Positions 9,724 through 16,661 of a DNA stretch of 16,661 nucleotides are shown here, in pieces; position 1 is the stretch's first letter, and every line of letters starts with the position of its first letter. The stretch comes from Pseudomonadota bacterium (GTDB lineage: Bacteria; Pseudomonadota; Gammaproteobacteria; Xanthomonadales; Rhodanobacteraceae). The notes beneath the pieces are model-generated. The model did no database searches and had not been told where the DNA came from. It was given only the letters and a program-made list of their open reading frames with translations. The stretch covers positions 1 to 16,661 of the forward strand of contig JAEYZH010000101.1 of assembly GCA_023430685.1 (NCBI GenBank), in the 5' to 3' direction. The position numbers and the translations under genes were made by a program.

Positions 9724-10403
9724 GCGGAACGCGCGACGCGCGTGGCGTCGTCCTCGGCGGCAGGCAGGTGCGGATCGGCAGGTTGCGGCGAAAGGCCGAA
9801 CTGGCGTGCGAGTTCGCCGACCAGGACCGCCTCGACCGCGGCCAGCGATCCGGGTCCGCCCAAGTCTAGCACCTGGGTGACCGCGAGACCCTCGTAGCCG
9901 CAGGGATTGATGCGCCGGAATGGCTCGAGGTCCATCGCGACGTTGAATGCGAGTCCGTGGAACGAGCAGCCTCGCCTGACGCGCAGCCCGAGCGCGGCCA
10001 CCTTCGCGTCGGCGACGTAGACACCCGGCGCGCCCTCGCGGCGCAGCGCGATGATGTTCCAGGTTTCGAGCGTGTCGATGATCGCCTGCTCGATCCGGGT
10101 GACCAGTTCGCGCACGCCGATGCCGAGCCGCCGCAGGTCGAACAGTGGATACGCGACGATCTGCCCGGGGCCGTGATACGTCACCTGGCCACCACGATCG
10201 ACGGGGACCAGCGGGATGTCACCCGGCGCGAGTACGTGCTCCATGCGCCCGGCCTGGCCCAGCGTGAACACCGGATCGTGCTCGAGCAGCCACAGTTCAT
10301 CCGGCGTATCCGGCCCGCGCGCATCGGTGAATGCCTGCATCGCGCGCCAGACGGGTTCATAGGGCTGGCGCCCGAGGCGGCGGACGAGCACGGGGGCGGG
10401 CAT
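9720..10403 (-). CDS. lipB: Octanoyl-ACP:protein N-octanoyltransferase
   Basis: LipB moves octanoate from acyl carrier protein to a lysine of lipoyl domains, giving the substrate of LipA. From the ATG at 10403 the protein has 227 residues and begins MPAPVLVRRLGRQPYEPVW, which lines up with the N-terminus of E. coli LipB. The family motifs GGQVTYHGPGQ (71-81), KVAALGLRVRRG (134-145) and INPCGY (165-170) are present, with catalytic Lys134 and Cys168. An in-frame ATG at 10433 would add ten residues; it shares one base with the stop of the upstream RCC1-like gene (TGATG). No strong ribosome site precedes either start, so re-initiation after the upstream gene is possible. The C-terminal tail beyond about residue 200 is variable and proline/alanine-rich. 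Confidence 0.96.
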   Translation of the reverse strand: MPAPVLVRRLGRQPYEPVWRAMQAFTDARGPDTPDELWLLEHDPVFTLGQAGRMEHVLAPGDIPLVPVDRGGQVTYHGPGQIVAYPLFDLRRLGIGVRELVTRIEQAIIDTLETWNIIALRREGAPGVYVADAKVAALGLRVRRGCSFHGLAFNVAMDLEPFRRINPCGYEGLAVTQVLDLGGPGSLAAVEAVLVGELARQFGLSPQPADPHLPAAEDDATRVARSA

Positions 10404-10432
10404 GGGCGAGATCTGAGGGCGCGGACAGCGCA

Positions 10433-12832
10433 TCACAATGTCCGTGCCTGCGAGCCCGCTTCTGATCGCGCCGAGGTCGCCTCGTCGAAGCCATCGGCGA
10501 AGACGCGCTCCGTGAACGGCGTGCCGAAGACCTGGACCGGCGCGTTCGACCATGGCCGTTCGCCATGGCCGAGCTGGCCCCCGGCGTTGTTGCCCCAGCA
10601 CCGCGCGGACCCGTCGCCGAGCGCGACGCAGGTGTGCTGGGACGAGATCGAGATTCCAACCGCACCGGACAGTCCGGCTACGTCCATGGGCACGCGACGA
10701 CCGGGGCCTACGCCGTTGCCAAGCTGGCCGAACTCGTTGCTGCCCCAGCAGGCGACGCTTCCGTCGGCACGGACTGCGCACGCATGGTCCTCTCCGGCCG
10801 CGATGGCCACCGCGTCGGACAGTTCATGGACGATCACCGGCACGGGACTGTTGACGGGAGCGCCATCGCCGAGCTGACCATGGTAGTTGTAGCCCCAGCA
10901 ACGCGCACTTCCGTCTTCGACCAAGGCGCAGGTATGGTGCGAGCCCGCCGCAATCGAGATGGCGCCGCTCAAGCCGCTGACGGTTACCGGCATGACGCTG
11001 CCATCGTCGCTGCCATCACCGAGCTGGCTGAACCGGTTGTCACCCCAGCAGCGCGCTGTCCCGTCTTCGCGGACGGCGCAGGTGTGGAGATCGCCGGCCG
11101 AAATCGACGACACGTCGGAAAGGCTGGCGACGGATATCGGGACGCTGGTGTGATCCGCGCCTTCGACGTAGTTACCGAGCTGGCCTGAACGATTGCTTCC
11201 CCAACAGCGCACGGTGCCATCCGCGAGGCTCACGCAGCTGTGCTCGGTTCCCGTCGAGATCGCGACGGCGCCCGACATGTTGAAGACGGGCACCGGATAA
11301 TGGCTGTCGTTCGTGCGGCCATTGCCGAGTTGTCCATAGTAGTTCGCTCCCCAGCAGTGAGCGGTACCATCGCCGAGCAATGCACACGCATGACCACCGC
11401 CTGCGCTGACGGCTTCCACTTCCACGAGGCCGGAGACGGGCACCGGAAAGGCACTTTGATCGGAAGTGCCGTCACCGAGCTGGCCGCGGTTGTTGGCGCC
11501 CCAGCAGCGTGCGCCGCCATCAACCAACCTCGCACAGGTATGTCCGTAGCCGGCATCGATTTCGGCGACGCCGCCCAGCTCGACGATCACTGGCCTCGCA
11601 ACGACATCGGTGGTCACTTGGTGGCTGCCGAGCTGCCCTACGGAATTGCTTCCCCAGCAATAGAGGGTTCCATCCGCGGTGGTCGCACAGGTATGCCGGT
11701 CGCCTGCAACGATGGCGACTGCATCGGAGAGATCGGAGACTACCGCGGGTGTGATGCTCCACATGTCATCGCCACCAAATCCGAGCTTGCCGAGCTCGTT
11801 GTATCCCCAACAGCGCGCGCTGCCATCCCCCAGCACCGCGCAGGAATGGCTGGTGCCGGCCGCAATGCCGACCGCATCGGTCATTCCGCTGACCGTTACG
11901 GGCCAAGGGCTGTTCTTGCCGCTTGCGTCGCCGAGCTGACCGAACCAGCCCTGTCCCCAGCAGCGCGCCGTTCCAGCGTCGAGCACCGCGCACGTGTGCT
12001 CGCTGCCAGCCGCAATGTCAACGACGCCAGCCAGGTCGGCGACCATCACCGGCGTATCTCTGTCCCAGCCCGTTCCGTCTCCGAGCTGGCCCATGAAATT
12101 GTAGCCCCAGCAATGAGCCGTGCCGTCGCCGAGCCTCGCGCACGTATGCTCCAAGCCGGCGGTAACGGCAACTGCACCGGTAAGGCCACTGACGGCTACC
12201 GGCACATTGCTCGACTCATGAGTGCCATCACCGAGCGCACCTCTGGTATTCATGCCCCAGCAGCGCGCCGTTCCATCGCCCAGCACGGCACAGGCGTGGG
12301 AATCCCCCGCCGCGATGCCGATCGCAGTGTTGATGCCGCTAACCTGCACCGGCGTGTTGCTGATGGCGTTGCTGCCGTCGCCAAGTTGTCCTTCCTCGTT
12401 GTAGCCCCAGCAGCGGACGCTTCCGGCGTCGAGCAGCGCACACGAATGGGACACGCCGGTCGCAACGGCGACGGCTCCGGTGAGCTGGACGACCGTTACC
12501 GGCTCAGCACGATTCGTCCGCGAGCCGTCGCCCAATTGGCCGTACTCGTTGAAGCCCCAGCATTTCACGGTGGCCGACTCCGTCACCGCACAGCTGTGCC
12601 GGTGGCCCGTGGCGACCGAACCGGGCCCACTTGGAACCCCGCCTTCCGTACCGAGGCGTGCAGCCCAGACTGCAGGCGTGACCGCCAGGGTCACGAAGGC
12701 GAGCAACAGGACCTGCCTTTTTCGGCTGGAAGCACTCGCGCCCCTCAAAGGCCTGCCATGATCGGCAGACGGATCGCACGCTACGAACGCGCTGGCGGTT
12801 GGATACTCGGCGGGAGGGGTGGCGAGATACAT
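10433..12832 (-). CDS. Exported RCC1-like beta-propeller protein with 14 cysteine-paired repeats
   Basis: The 799-residue protein carries an array of 14 RCC1/BLIP-II-like repeats of about 50 residues (69-769). Each reads roughly AxGxxHSCAxxxDGTxRCWGxNxxGQLGDG, followed by a spacer and PVxVxGL. Each repeat has two cysteines separated by nine residues, one after His and one before Trp-Gly; all 14 repeats keep both. Fourteen blades suit two seven-bladed propellers. A hydrophobic export segment with a KRQ-type positive flank lies at about 38-57 (VLLLAFVTLAVTPAVWA), so the protein should leave the cytoplasm, where disulfides can form. The first 37 residues are unusually long for a signal-peptide N-region, yet the start is backed by AAGGAGG seven bases upstream. 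The C-terminus carries VFADGFD (777-783). Ligand and role are unknown; RCC1-like propellers usually mediate protein binding. It lies directly upstream of lipB on the same strand. Confidence 0.9.
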   Translation of the reverse strand: MYLATPPAEYPTASAFVACDPSADHGRPLRGASASSRKRQVLLLAFVTLAVTPAVWAARLGTEGGVPSGPGSVATGHRHSCAVTESATVKCWGFNEYGQLGDGSRTNRAEPVTVVQLTGAVAVATGVSHSCALLDAGSVRCWGYNEEGQLGDGSNAISNTPVQVSGINTAIGIAAGDSHACAVLGDGTARCWGMNTRGALGDGTHESSNVPVAVSGLTGAVAVTAGLEHTCARLGDGTAHCWGYNFMGQLGDGTGWDRDTPVMVADLAGVVDIAAGSEHTCAVLDAGTARCWGQGWFGQLGDASGKNSPWPVTVSGMTDAVGIAAGTSHSCAVLGDGSARCWGYNELGKLGFGGDDMWSITPAVVSDLSDAVAIVAGDRHTCATTADGTLYCWGSNSVGQLGSHQVTTDVVARPVIVELGGVAEIDAGYGHTCARLVDGGARCWGANNRGQLGDGTSDQSAFPVPVSGLVEVEAVSAGGGHACALLGDGTAHCWGANYYGQLGNGRTNDSHYPVPVFNMSGAVAISTGTEHSCVSLADGTVRCWGSNRSGQLGNYVEGADHTSVPISVASLSDVSSISAGDLHTCAVREDGTARCWGDNRFSQLGDGSDDGSVMPVTVSGLSGAISIAAGSHHTCALVEDGSARCWGYNYHGQLGDGAPVNSPVPVIVHELSDAVAIAAGEDHACAVRADGSVACWGSNEFGQLGNGVGPGRRVPMDVAGLSGAVGISISSQHTCVALGDGSARCWGNNAGGQLGHGERPWSNAPVQVFGTPFTERVFADGFDEATSARSEAGSQARTL
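10526..12628 (-). repeat. Coding tandem array of 14 about 150-bp units (RCC1-like blades)
   Basis: The units encode 50-52 residues each and are diverged in sequence, so this is an old protein repeat and not a recent DNA amplification. The most constant part of each unit encodes the Cys-Trp-Gly triplet and the following GQLG turn. Repeats 6, 7 and 10 are one or two residues longer than the rest. Confidence 0.85.
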
Positions 12833-12839
12833 CAGTCAG

Positions 12840-12846
12840 CCTCCTT
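12840..12846 (-). promoter_or_regulatory. Strong Shine-Dalgarno site fixing the start of the RCC1-like gene
   Basis: AAGGAGG on the minus strand is a perfect anti-16S match, seven bases before the ATG at 12832. It favours this start over a TTG at codon 29 (12748) that would give a more ordinary signal peptide. Confidence 0.85.
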
Positions 12847-12993
12847 GCATTCAGCGACTCGGCTACGTCCGCGCGCGAGCACGGGCGCGGAAGCCACGGC
12901 GAGTACCGGGCACACTCATCGCGAACGGTACAGGAATTGTGGTCCGAGGCACGATTGCATCATGAAACGCACCGCGTATTGCCATTTTTTGAT

Positions 12994-13002
12994 TGCTAGA
13001 CT
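12994..13002 (+). promoter_or_regulatory. Possible extended -10 element of the 13033 gene
   Basis: TGCTAGACT follows an AT-rich run (TTGCCATTTTTTGATTGC) in an otherwise GC-rich region, about 30 bases upstream of the ATG. TTGCCA at 12979-12984 is too close for a normal -35 spacing. The 200-base gap from 12833 to 13032 separates divergent genes and should hold promoters for both directions; the leftward one could not be picked out. Confidence 0.25.
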
Positions 13003-13032
13003 GGCGCCACCCGCCCGTTCGAGGATCGGACC

Positions 13033-15012
13033 ATGCGCACGACCCGGTTGTGTCTCGCGTTCGCCGCCGCCCTGCTGCCGACTATCGGCCTCGCCGAGTT
13101 GCCGCCCGCGGCGGATGCCGCATCCGGCGCGGATGCCTGGGAGGCGCGCCACGCGCGCGGCGAGCGCGAGCTGTTCGACCTGCTGCGCGCCGATGGCTCG
13201 CCGCGCGTGCAGGTGCTGGCAGGGCGCATCGTCCTGTCCGATGACGATCGCAAGAACCCGCTGCGACCGAAAGGCGACGACATCGTCGCGCGCGCAGCGA
13301 ACCTCGCGCCCGACGACGCGTTCGTGCAACACGTCGCGGCATCCGAGGGCACCTATCACAACAGCCAGTGCGGCCCGGTGCGCTGGCCAGAAGCCGAAGT
13401 CGCGAACCTCGTGCGGCTGGAACCGGACAACGCGGCGGCGTGGCGCTACGCGGTCGCGCTCGCGGTCGCGAAGGGCGACCAGGCCGGCGTCGATGCCGCG
13501 CTCGAGCGCATGGCGAACGCCACGCGCGCATACGATCACGAAGGCGAGGAGGTCGCGATCTGGACGCGCGTTTTCCGCGAACATCCCGCGACCCTGTCGA
13601 CGCCGGTCGACGACGGACCGGACGCAGGCCCGCCGCGGACCGCGCTCGCCGCCGCGCTCGAGCGCGTGACGTGGCGCTACTCCGGTGCCGATGCGGCGTT
13701 CAAGCGCGCGTGCCAACCCGATGGCTCGACCGAACAGGACTGGCGGCGCCTCGACTGGTGCGAGCGCGCGGGTCAAGTGCTCGCGAGCGAAGGCGAAAGC
13801 TTCGCGTTGCGCGAACTCGGCCTGTCGTTGCTCGACAAGCGCGATGGACACGCGGACCTGCAGCGCGAGTACGACTGGCTGGAGGCGAATGCGTCGAATC
13901 CCGCGCTCAGCATGTCGGCCTACTCCGACGCTCCCGAAGACCGCGAGCGCGACTGGATGGATGCGGAAGGCTCCGTCGTCGCCGCGCAGCGGCGTCTCGC
14001 GCGGCTCGGCAAGCCCGCGACGCCGCCCGAAGGCTGGGTCGCGGAAGAGGCCTATGACGCAGCCGAAGCCGAAGCAACGGCCGATGCCTGGCTCACATAC
14101 CTTCGCACGGTATTCGACGCGATGCGCGCGAGCGGCGATGCACGCGAGCAGGTTCTCGCCGTGATCGCGAGCCGTGCGCTTGAATTGCAGGCGTCGCCCA
14201 CGGCGGATGAAAAGGGCGCCGATGAAAAAACCGCGAACCGCACCATTGCCGCGATCGCGACGACGCGACCGGACGAACTGCTCGTGCAGGCCGCCGTGGC
14301 GCAGCATGGCGATGCCGACGCCCGAGCCGCAGCGCTCGCGCGGCTGCAGCGACTCGATCCCGACAACGCGGCGACCTGGGCGCTGTCATTGCCGTCGGCC
14401 GACGATGCGGCGGATCCCGCGCCGATGCTGAAGCGGATGGCGGCGAGCCGCCACCACGACGACTACCTGACCGGGTTCGTCGGCATCTGGGAAGGCGCAT
14501 TCGCGCGGGTCCCGTTGCCGCAAGACCTCGCGGCTGCCTACGAGGCGATGGTCCCCGATTTCGACGGCGCGAACATGTCCAAGGTCGCGGCGATGGGGTC
14601 GATGTCCCATCTGCACATGGGCAATGGGCTTGTGAATCTCTCGCGCGCTTGCGGGCCCGATCGTGCGATGCCAGGCACCGAACGACGTGAAGCGTGCACC
14701 GGCGCCGCGCGCGTGATCCTGCATCAGGGGCGCACGGTGCTCGCGGCGCGGTTTGGCGAAGCCCTGTTGCGAAAGCTCGACGCGCTCTCCGATGCGGATG
14801 CGGAACGCGCGAGGCTGCTCGCCTGGTGGCAGCAGGCGCAGTCGCCCGCGATGCAGTCCGGCGATGCGCTGGAGGCTTATTTCGAGGACTGGCAATCGAC
14901 CGGCAGCGAAGTCGAAGCGTTGCGCCTCGCCGCGATGCGTGCCGACAAGGCCGAACCTCCCGCGGATTGGCATCCCTCGACGAACGCGCGCGTGCCGGAA
15001 GCGCCATTGTAG
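13033..15012 (+). CDS. Exported helical protein of unknown function made of two homologous halves
   Basis: I do not recognise a named family. The 659-residue protein starts with a clear signal peptide (residues 1-21, ending GLA) and has GAGG nine bases before its ATG, so it is likely periplasmic or secreted. The mature part is rich in Ala, Glu, Arg and Asp and looks mostly alpha-helical, with TPR-like pieces such as RLEPDNAAAW. Residues about 33-337 and about 350-648 align end to end as an ancient tandem duplication: ADAW 33/350, RLEPDNAAAW 128 with RLDPDNAATW 440, RAC 225/538, a second Cys at 243/555, and PPxxW 331/642. The offset is 311-320 throughout. The Cys pair is kept in both halves (227/243 and 540/555) and may form a disulfide; Cys113 has no partner in half two. 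No catalytic motif was seen. The gene is on the strand opposite to all its neighbours, and its stop codon lies in a palindromic repeat. Confidence 0.85.
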   Translation: MRTTRLCLAFAAALLPTIGLAELPPAADAASGADAWEARHARGERELFDLLRADGSPRVQVLAGRIVLSDDDRKNPLRPKGDDIVARAANLAPDDAFVQHVAASEGTYHNSQCGPVRWPEAEVANLVRLEPDNAAAWRYAVALAVAKGDQAGVDAALERMANATRAYDHEGEEVAIWTRVFREHPATLSTPVDDGPDAGPPRTALAAALERVTWRYSGADAAFKRACQPDGSTEQDWRRLDWCERAGQVLASEGESFALRELGLSLLDKRDGHADLQREYDWLEANASNPALSMSAYSDAPEDRERDWMDAEGSVVAAQRRLARLGKPATPPEGWVAEEAYDAAEAEATADAWLTYLRTVFDAMRASGDAREQVLAVIASRALELQASPTADEKGADEKTANRTIAAIATTRPDELLVQAAVAQHGDADARAAALARLQRLDPDNAATWALSLPSADDAADPAPMLKRMAASRHHDDYLTGFVGIWEGAFARVPLPQDLAAAYEAMVPDFDGANMSKVAAMGSMSHLHMGNGLVNLSRACGPDRAMPGTERREACTGAARVILHQGRTVLAARFGEALLRKLDALSDADAERARLLAWWQQAQSPAMQSGDALEAYFEDWQSTGSEVEALRLAAMRADKAEPPADWHPSTNARVPEAPL

Positions 15013-15101
15013 GAGCGCACCCTGTGCGCGACTTCGCGCGAATCCGGGAACTTGCGACCAACCGGTTTCCTGCGCGGATCGCCCACAGGGTGGGCTCCTA
15101 C
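15009..15101. repeat. GTAGGAGC-type palindromic element, copy 1
   Basis: The element starts GTAGGAGCGCACCCTGTGCG and ends with the imperfect inverse CCCACAGGGTGGGCTCCTAC, giving outer arms of about 22 bases with few mismatches. The stop codon TAG (15010-15012) of the + strand gene is part of the left end. Such elements are common between genes in Lysobacterales and Pseudomonas. Its position between convergent genes suits a two-way terminator. Confidence 0.8.
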
Positions 15102-15113
15102 ACCGCATGAATC

Positions 15114-15205
15114 GCAGGCGCGCACCCTGTGCGCGATCGCGATGGTTCGATGATCGGCGCACGCGCCGGTTGCCTGCGCGGATCGCCCACAGGGTGGGCT
15201 CCTAC
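15114..15205. repeat. GTAGGAGC-type palindromic element, copy 2
   Basis: This is a direct repeat of the element at 15009-15101; the right ends TGCGCGGATCGCCCACAGGG (and following TGGGCTCCTAC) are identical at 15071-15101 and 15175-15205. The left end has GCAGGCGC in place of GTAGGAGC. The ybeD stop codon (minus-strand TAG, 15202-15204) is formed by the CTAC end of the element. Confidence 0.8.
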
Positions 15206-15492
15206 AGGGTCCAGCGGATCGCGGGGTCGGCGCGCAGCGCCGCATGCGCGGCGTCGTACTTCTCGCGCGTGGGGCAGGTGAAGCTCGTCGTGACCGACAC
15301 GTAGTTACCTTCGCGCGAGGGTCGCACGCGCAGCGTGCCCGCGAGCACCGAGAGGCCGAGGTCGGCGAGGATGCGCACGAGCTTCTGCTCGAGGTCCGCG
15401 CTTGCGCTGCCCATCGCGGTGATCTCGAACACGCCGGGGAACTGGAAGCCCTGGCCGGGTTCCCGCGGCTTGATGTCGTCGAGGTTCTGCAT
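15202..15492 (-). CDS. ybeD: YbeD/DUF493 family protein
   Basis: The 96-residue product matches the small YbeD (DUF493, UPF0250) family, an ACT-like ferredoxin-fold protein usually encoded between a D-alanyl-D-alanine carboxypeptidase gene and lipB. Recognisable parts are FQFPGVFEITAMG near residues 16-28, the central helix ADLEQKLVRILADLG, and the beta-strand pair around YVSVTTSFTCPTRE. Its role is not settled; a link to lipoate metabolism has been suggested only from its gene neighbours. The start at 15492 gives the usual length (E. coli: 87); longer in-frame starts to 15690 run into the upstream gene. It begins 16 bases after the carboxypeptidase stop and is surely in that operon. Its TAG stop falls inside a palindromic repeat, so the last residues may have been set by insertion of that element. 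Confidence 0.92.
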   Translation of the reverse strand: MQNLDDIKPREPGQGFQFPGVFEITAMGSASADLEQKLVRILADLGLSVLAGTLRVRPSREGNYVSVTTSFTCPTREKYDAAHAALRADPAIRWTL

Positions 15493-15508
15493 CGTGCGTA
15501 CCGGCCTG

Positions 15509-16661
15509 CTACTCGGCCTGCGGCGCGGTCGAGGACACGTTCGCCGCGGCGTCGCCCTTGAACCACATCCAGACCTCGTCGACGACGCGCGTGAAGAAGC
15601 CACCCGATTCGCCCGGCGCGAGCGCGACCAGCGGGCGTTCGACGAGGGGTTTGCCATCGAGTTCGACCTTGAGCTTGCCCACCTCGCCACCCTTCGCGAT
15701 CGGCGCGACCAGTCGCGCGGGCAGTTCGAGGCTCGCCTTGAGGTCGTCGTAGCGGCCGCGCGGGAACGTCACGAGCACGTCGCCGTCGACGCCGAGCGGC
15801 AGCGTCTCCGCCGCGCCCTTCCACAGCTCGGGCGTCGCGAGCGGCGCGTTCGCGGCGTACAGCTTGCGCGTCTCGAAGAAGCGGAAACCGTAGTTCAGCA
15901 GCGCCTGGTTGTCATCGGCGCGCTGCTTCTCGCTCGCGGCACCCATCACGACCGCGATCAGGCGCTGCTCGCCGCGTTTGGCCGAGGTCGCGAGGCAGTA
16001 GCCCGCTTCGGAGGTGTGGCCGGTCTTGATGCCGTCCACGCTGTCGTCGCGCCAGAGCAGCGTGTTGCGGTTGTGCTGCTTGATCCCGTTCCACTCGAAA
16101 TCCTTGATCGCGTAGATCGAGTAGTCCTCGGGATAGTCGCGGATCAGCGCGCGCGAGAGCAGCGCGATGTCGTAGGCGGTGGTGTAGTGCTCCGGATGCG
16201 GCAGGCCGCTCGCGTCGACGTAGTGCGTGGCGGTCATTCCAAGCCGCTGCGCGTACTGGTTCATGAGGTTCGCGAACGTTTCCTCCGAACCGCCGACGTG
16301 CTCGGCGAGCGCGATCGCCGCGTCGTTGCCGGACTGGATGATCATGCCGTACAACAGGTCCTTCAGCGCGACCTTGCTGTTGAGCTGCAGGAAGCTCGTC
16401 GATCCGTCGGTGCCGGCGCCGCCCGCGCGCCACGCGTGCTCGCTGATGAAGACCTGGTCGTCGAGATGGATCTTGCCGCGCTTGAGTTCGGCCGAGACCA
16501 CGTACGAGGTCATCACCTTGGTGATCGACGCAGGCGCGACGCGCGCGTCCTTGTTGCTCTCGGCGAGGACCTGGCCGCTCGCGAAATCCATGAGCACCCA
16601 GCTTTTCGCCGCGATCGTCGGTGGCGGCGGCGTGGGTCCCGCGCCGGCGCCGGGAACGGGC
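15509..16661 (-). CDS. dacC: D-alanyl-D-alanine carboxypeptidase (PBP5/6 type), N-terminus beyond the window
   Basis: This low-molecular-weight penicillin-binding protein removes the terminal D-Ala from peptidoglycan pentapeptides, in the periplasm. The frame is open to the right edge; 383 residues are visible and the signal peptide is missing. The first visible residues form a Pro-rich linker (GPTPPPPTIAAKSW), before the S11 catalytic domain. The three active-site motifs are complete: SITK (Ser45 and Lys48 of the visible part), SGN in IIQSGNDAAIA, and KTG in GIKTGHTSEAGYC. A beta-rich C-terminal domain follows, ending in an amphipathic stretch (GFFTRVVDEVWMWFKG) that probably anchors the protein to the inner membrane face. 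In-frame GTG and ATG codons at 16597 and 16591 lie inside the catalytic domain and are not starts. Family members are named dacA or dacC in different genomes; the choice here is conventional. Confidence 0.94.
   Translation of the reverse strand, partial: PVPGAGAGPTPPPPTIAAKSWVLMDFASGQVLAESNKDARVAPASITKVMTSYVVSAELKRGKIHLDDQVFISEHAWRAGGAGTDGSTSFLQLNSKVALKDLLYGMIIQSGNDAAIALAEHVGGSEETFANLMNQYAQRLGMTATHYVDASGLPHPEHYTTAYDIALLSRALIRDYPEDYSIYAIKDFEWNGIKQHNRNTLLWRDDSVDGIKTGHTSEAGYCLATSAKRGEQRLIAVVMGAASEKQRADDNQALLNYGFRFFETRKLYAANAPLATPELWKGAAETLPLGVDGDVLVTFPRGRYDDLKASLELPARLVAPIAKGGEVGKLKVELDGKPLVERPLVALAPGESGGFFTRVVDEVWMWFKGDAAANVSSTAPQAE

Noticed and set aside
11240..13669. + strand open frame of 809 codons across the RCC1-like gene
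   Set aside because: It mirrors the repeat array on the other strand and then runs out of frame into the 13033 gene. Its apparent internal repetition comes from the RCC1 units.
12916..14307. Minus-strand open frame of 463 codons
   Set aside because: It is antisense to the 13033 gene, which has a signal peptide, a ribosome site and an internal duplication visible in its own frame.
10433..15012. Toxin/immunity or defence pair formed by the RCC1-like and the duplicated protein
   Set aside because: The genes are divergent, both are exported, and neither shows a toxin, nuclease or immunity motif. Co-location alone is not enough.

Overview
The window is GC-rich chromosomal DNA from a gammaproteobacterium, most likely of the order Lysobacterales (Xanthomonadales) and perhaps Rhodanobacteraceae. 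The placement is an inference. It rests on the dacC-ybeD and lipB-lipA neighbourhood, a Prc/Tsp protease with the gammaproteobacterial layout, intergenic repeats ending in GTAGGAGC and GTAGGGTGG, and secreted repeat-rich proteins, one ending in a VFADGFD tail. No phage, IS element, CRISPR array, tRNA or rRNA was seen.

Layout from left to right. At 1-1809 (-) lies the N-terminal part of an exported FG-GAP-type beta-propeller protein that runs off the left edge. At 1810-2334 is a 525-base gene-free stretch filled with a composite palindromic repeat family, including a near-perfect 81-bp tandem duplication. MaeB malic enzyme occupies 2335-4650 (-), followed at 4919-6232 (-) by an exported M20 amidohydrolase. 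A REP-like inverted pair lies at 6301-6357. Tail-specific protease prc is at 6426-8684 (-), lipoyl synthase lipA at 8737-9723 (-), octanoyltransferase lipB at 9720-10403 (-), and a 14-repeat RCC1-like exported protein at 10433-12832 (-). The only + strand gene, at 13033-15012, encodes an exported protein of unknown function built from two homologous halves. After a double GTAGGAGC-type repeat come ybeD (15202-15492, -) and the 3' part of a D-Ala-D-Ala carboxypeptidase gene (15509-16661, -).

How the genes fit together. LipB attaches octanoate to lipoyl domains and LipA inserts the two sulfurs; the genes overlap by four bases. In many relatives the order dacC-ybeD-lipB-lipA is continuous. Here about 4.8 kb carrying two accessory secreted-protein genes separates ybeD from lipB, and the RCC1-like gene abuts lipB, so it may now be co-transcribed with the lipoylation genes. 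Prc follows lipA on the same strand. The carboxypeptidase and Prc both act in the periplasm, on peptidoglycan and on envelope proteins. MaeB and the M20 hydrolase are ordinary metabolic genes.

The most unusual items are the RCC1-like array, with a Cys pair in every one of 14 repeats, the unrecognised duplicated protein beside it, and the palindromic repeats whose ends provide the stop codons of two convergent genes. I see no clear defence, secretion-system or biosynthetic cluster.
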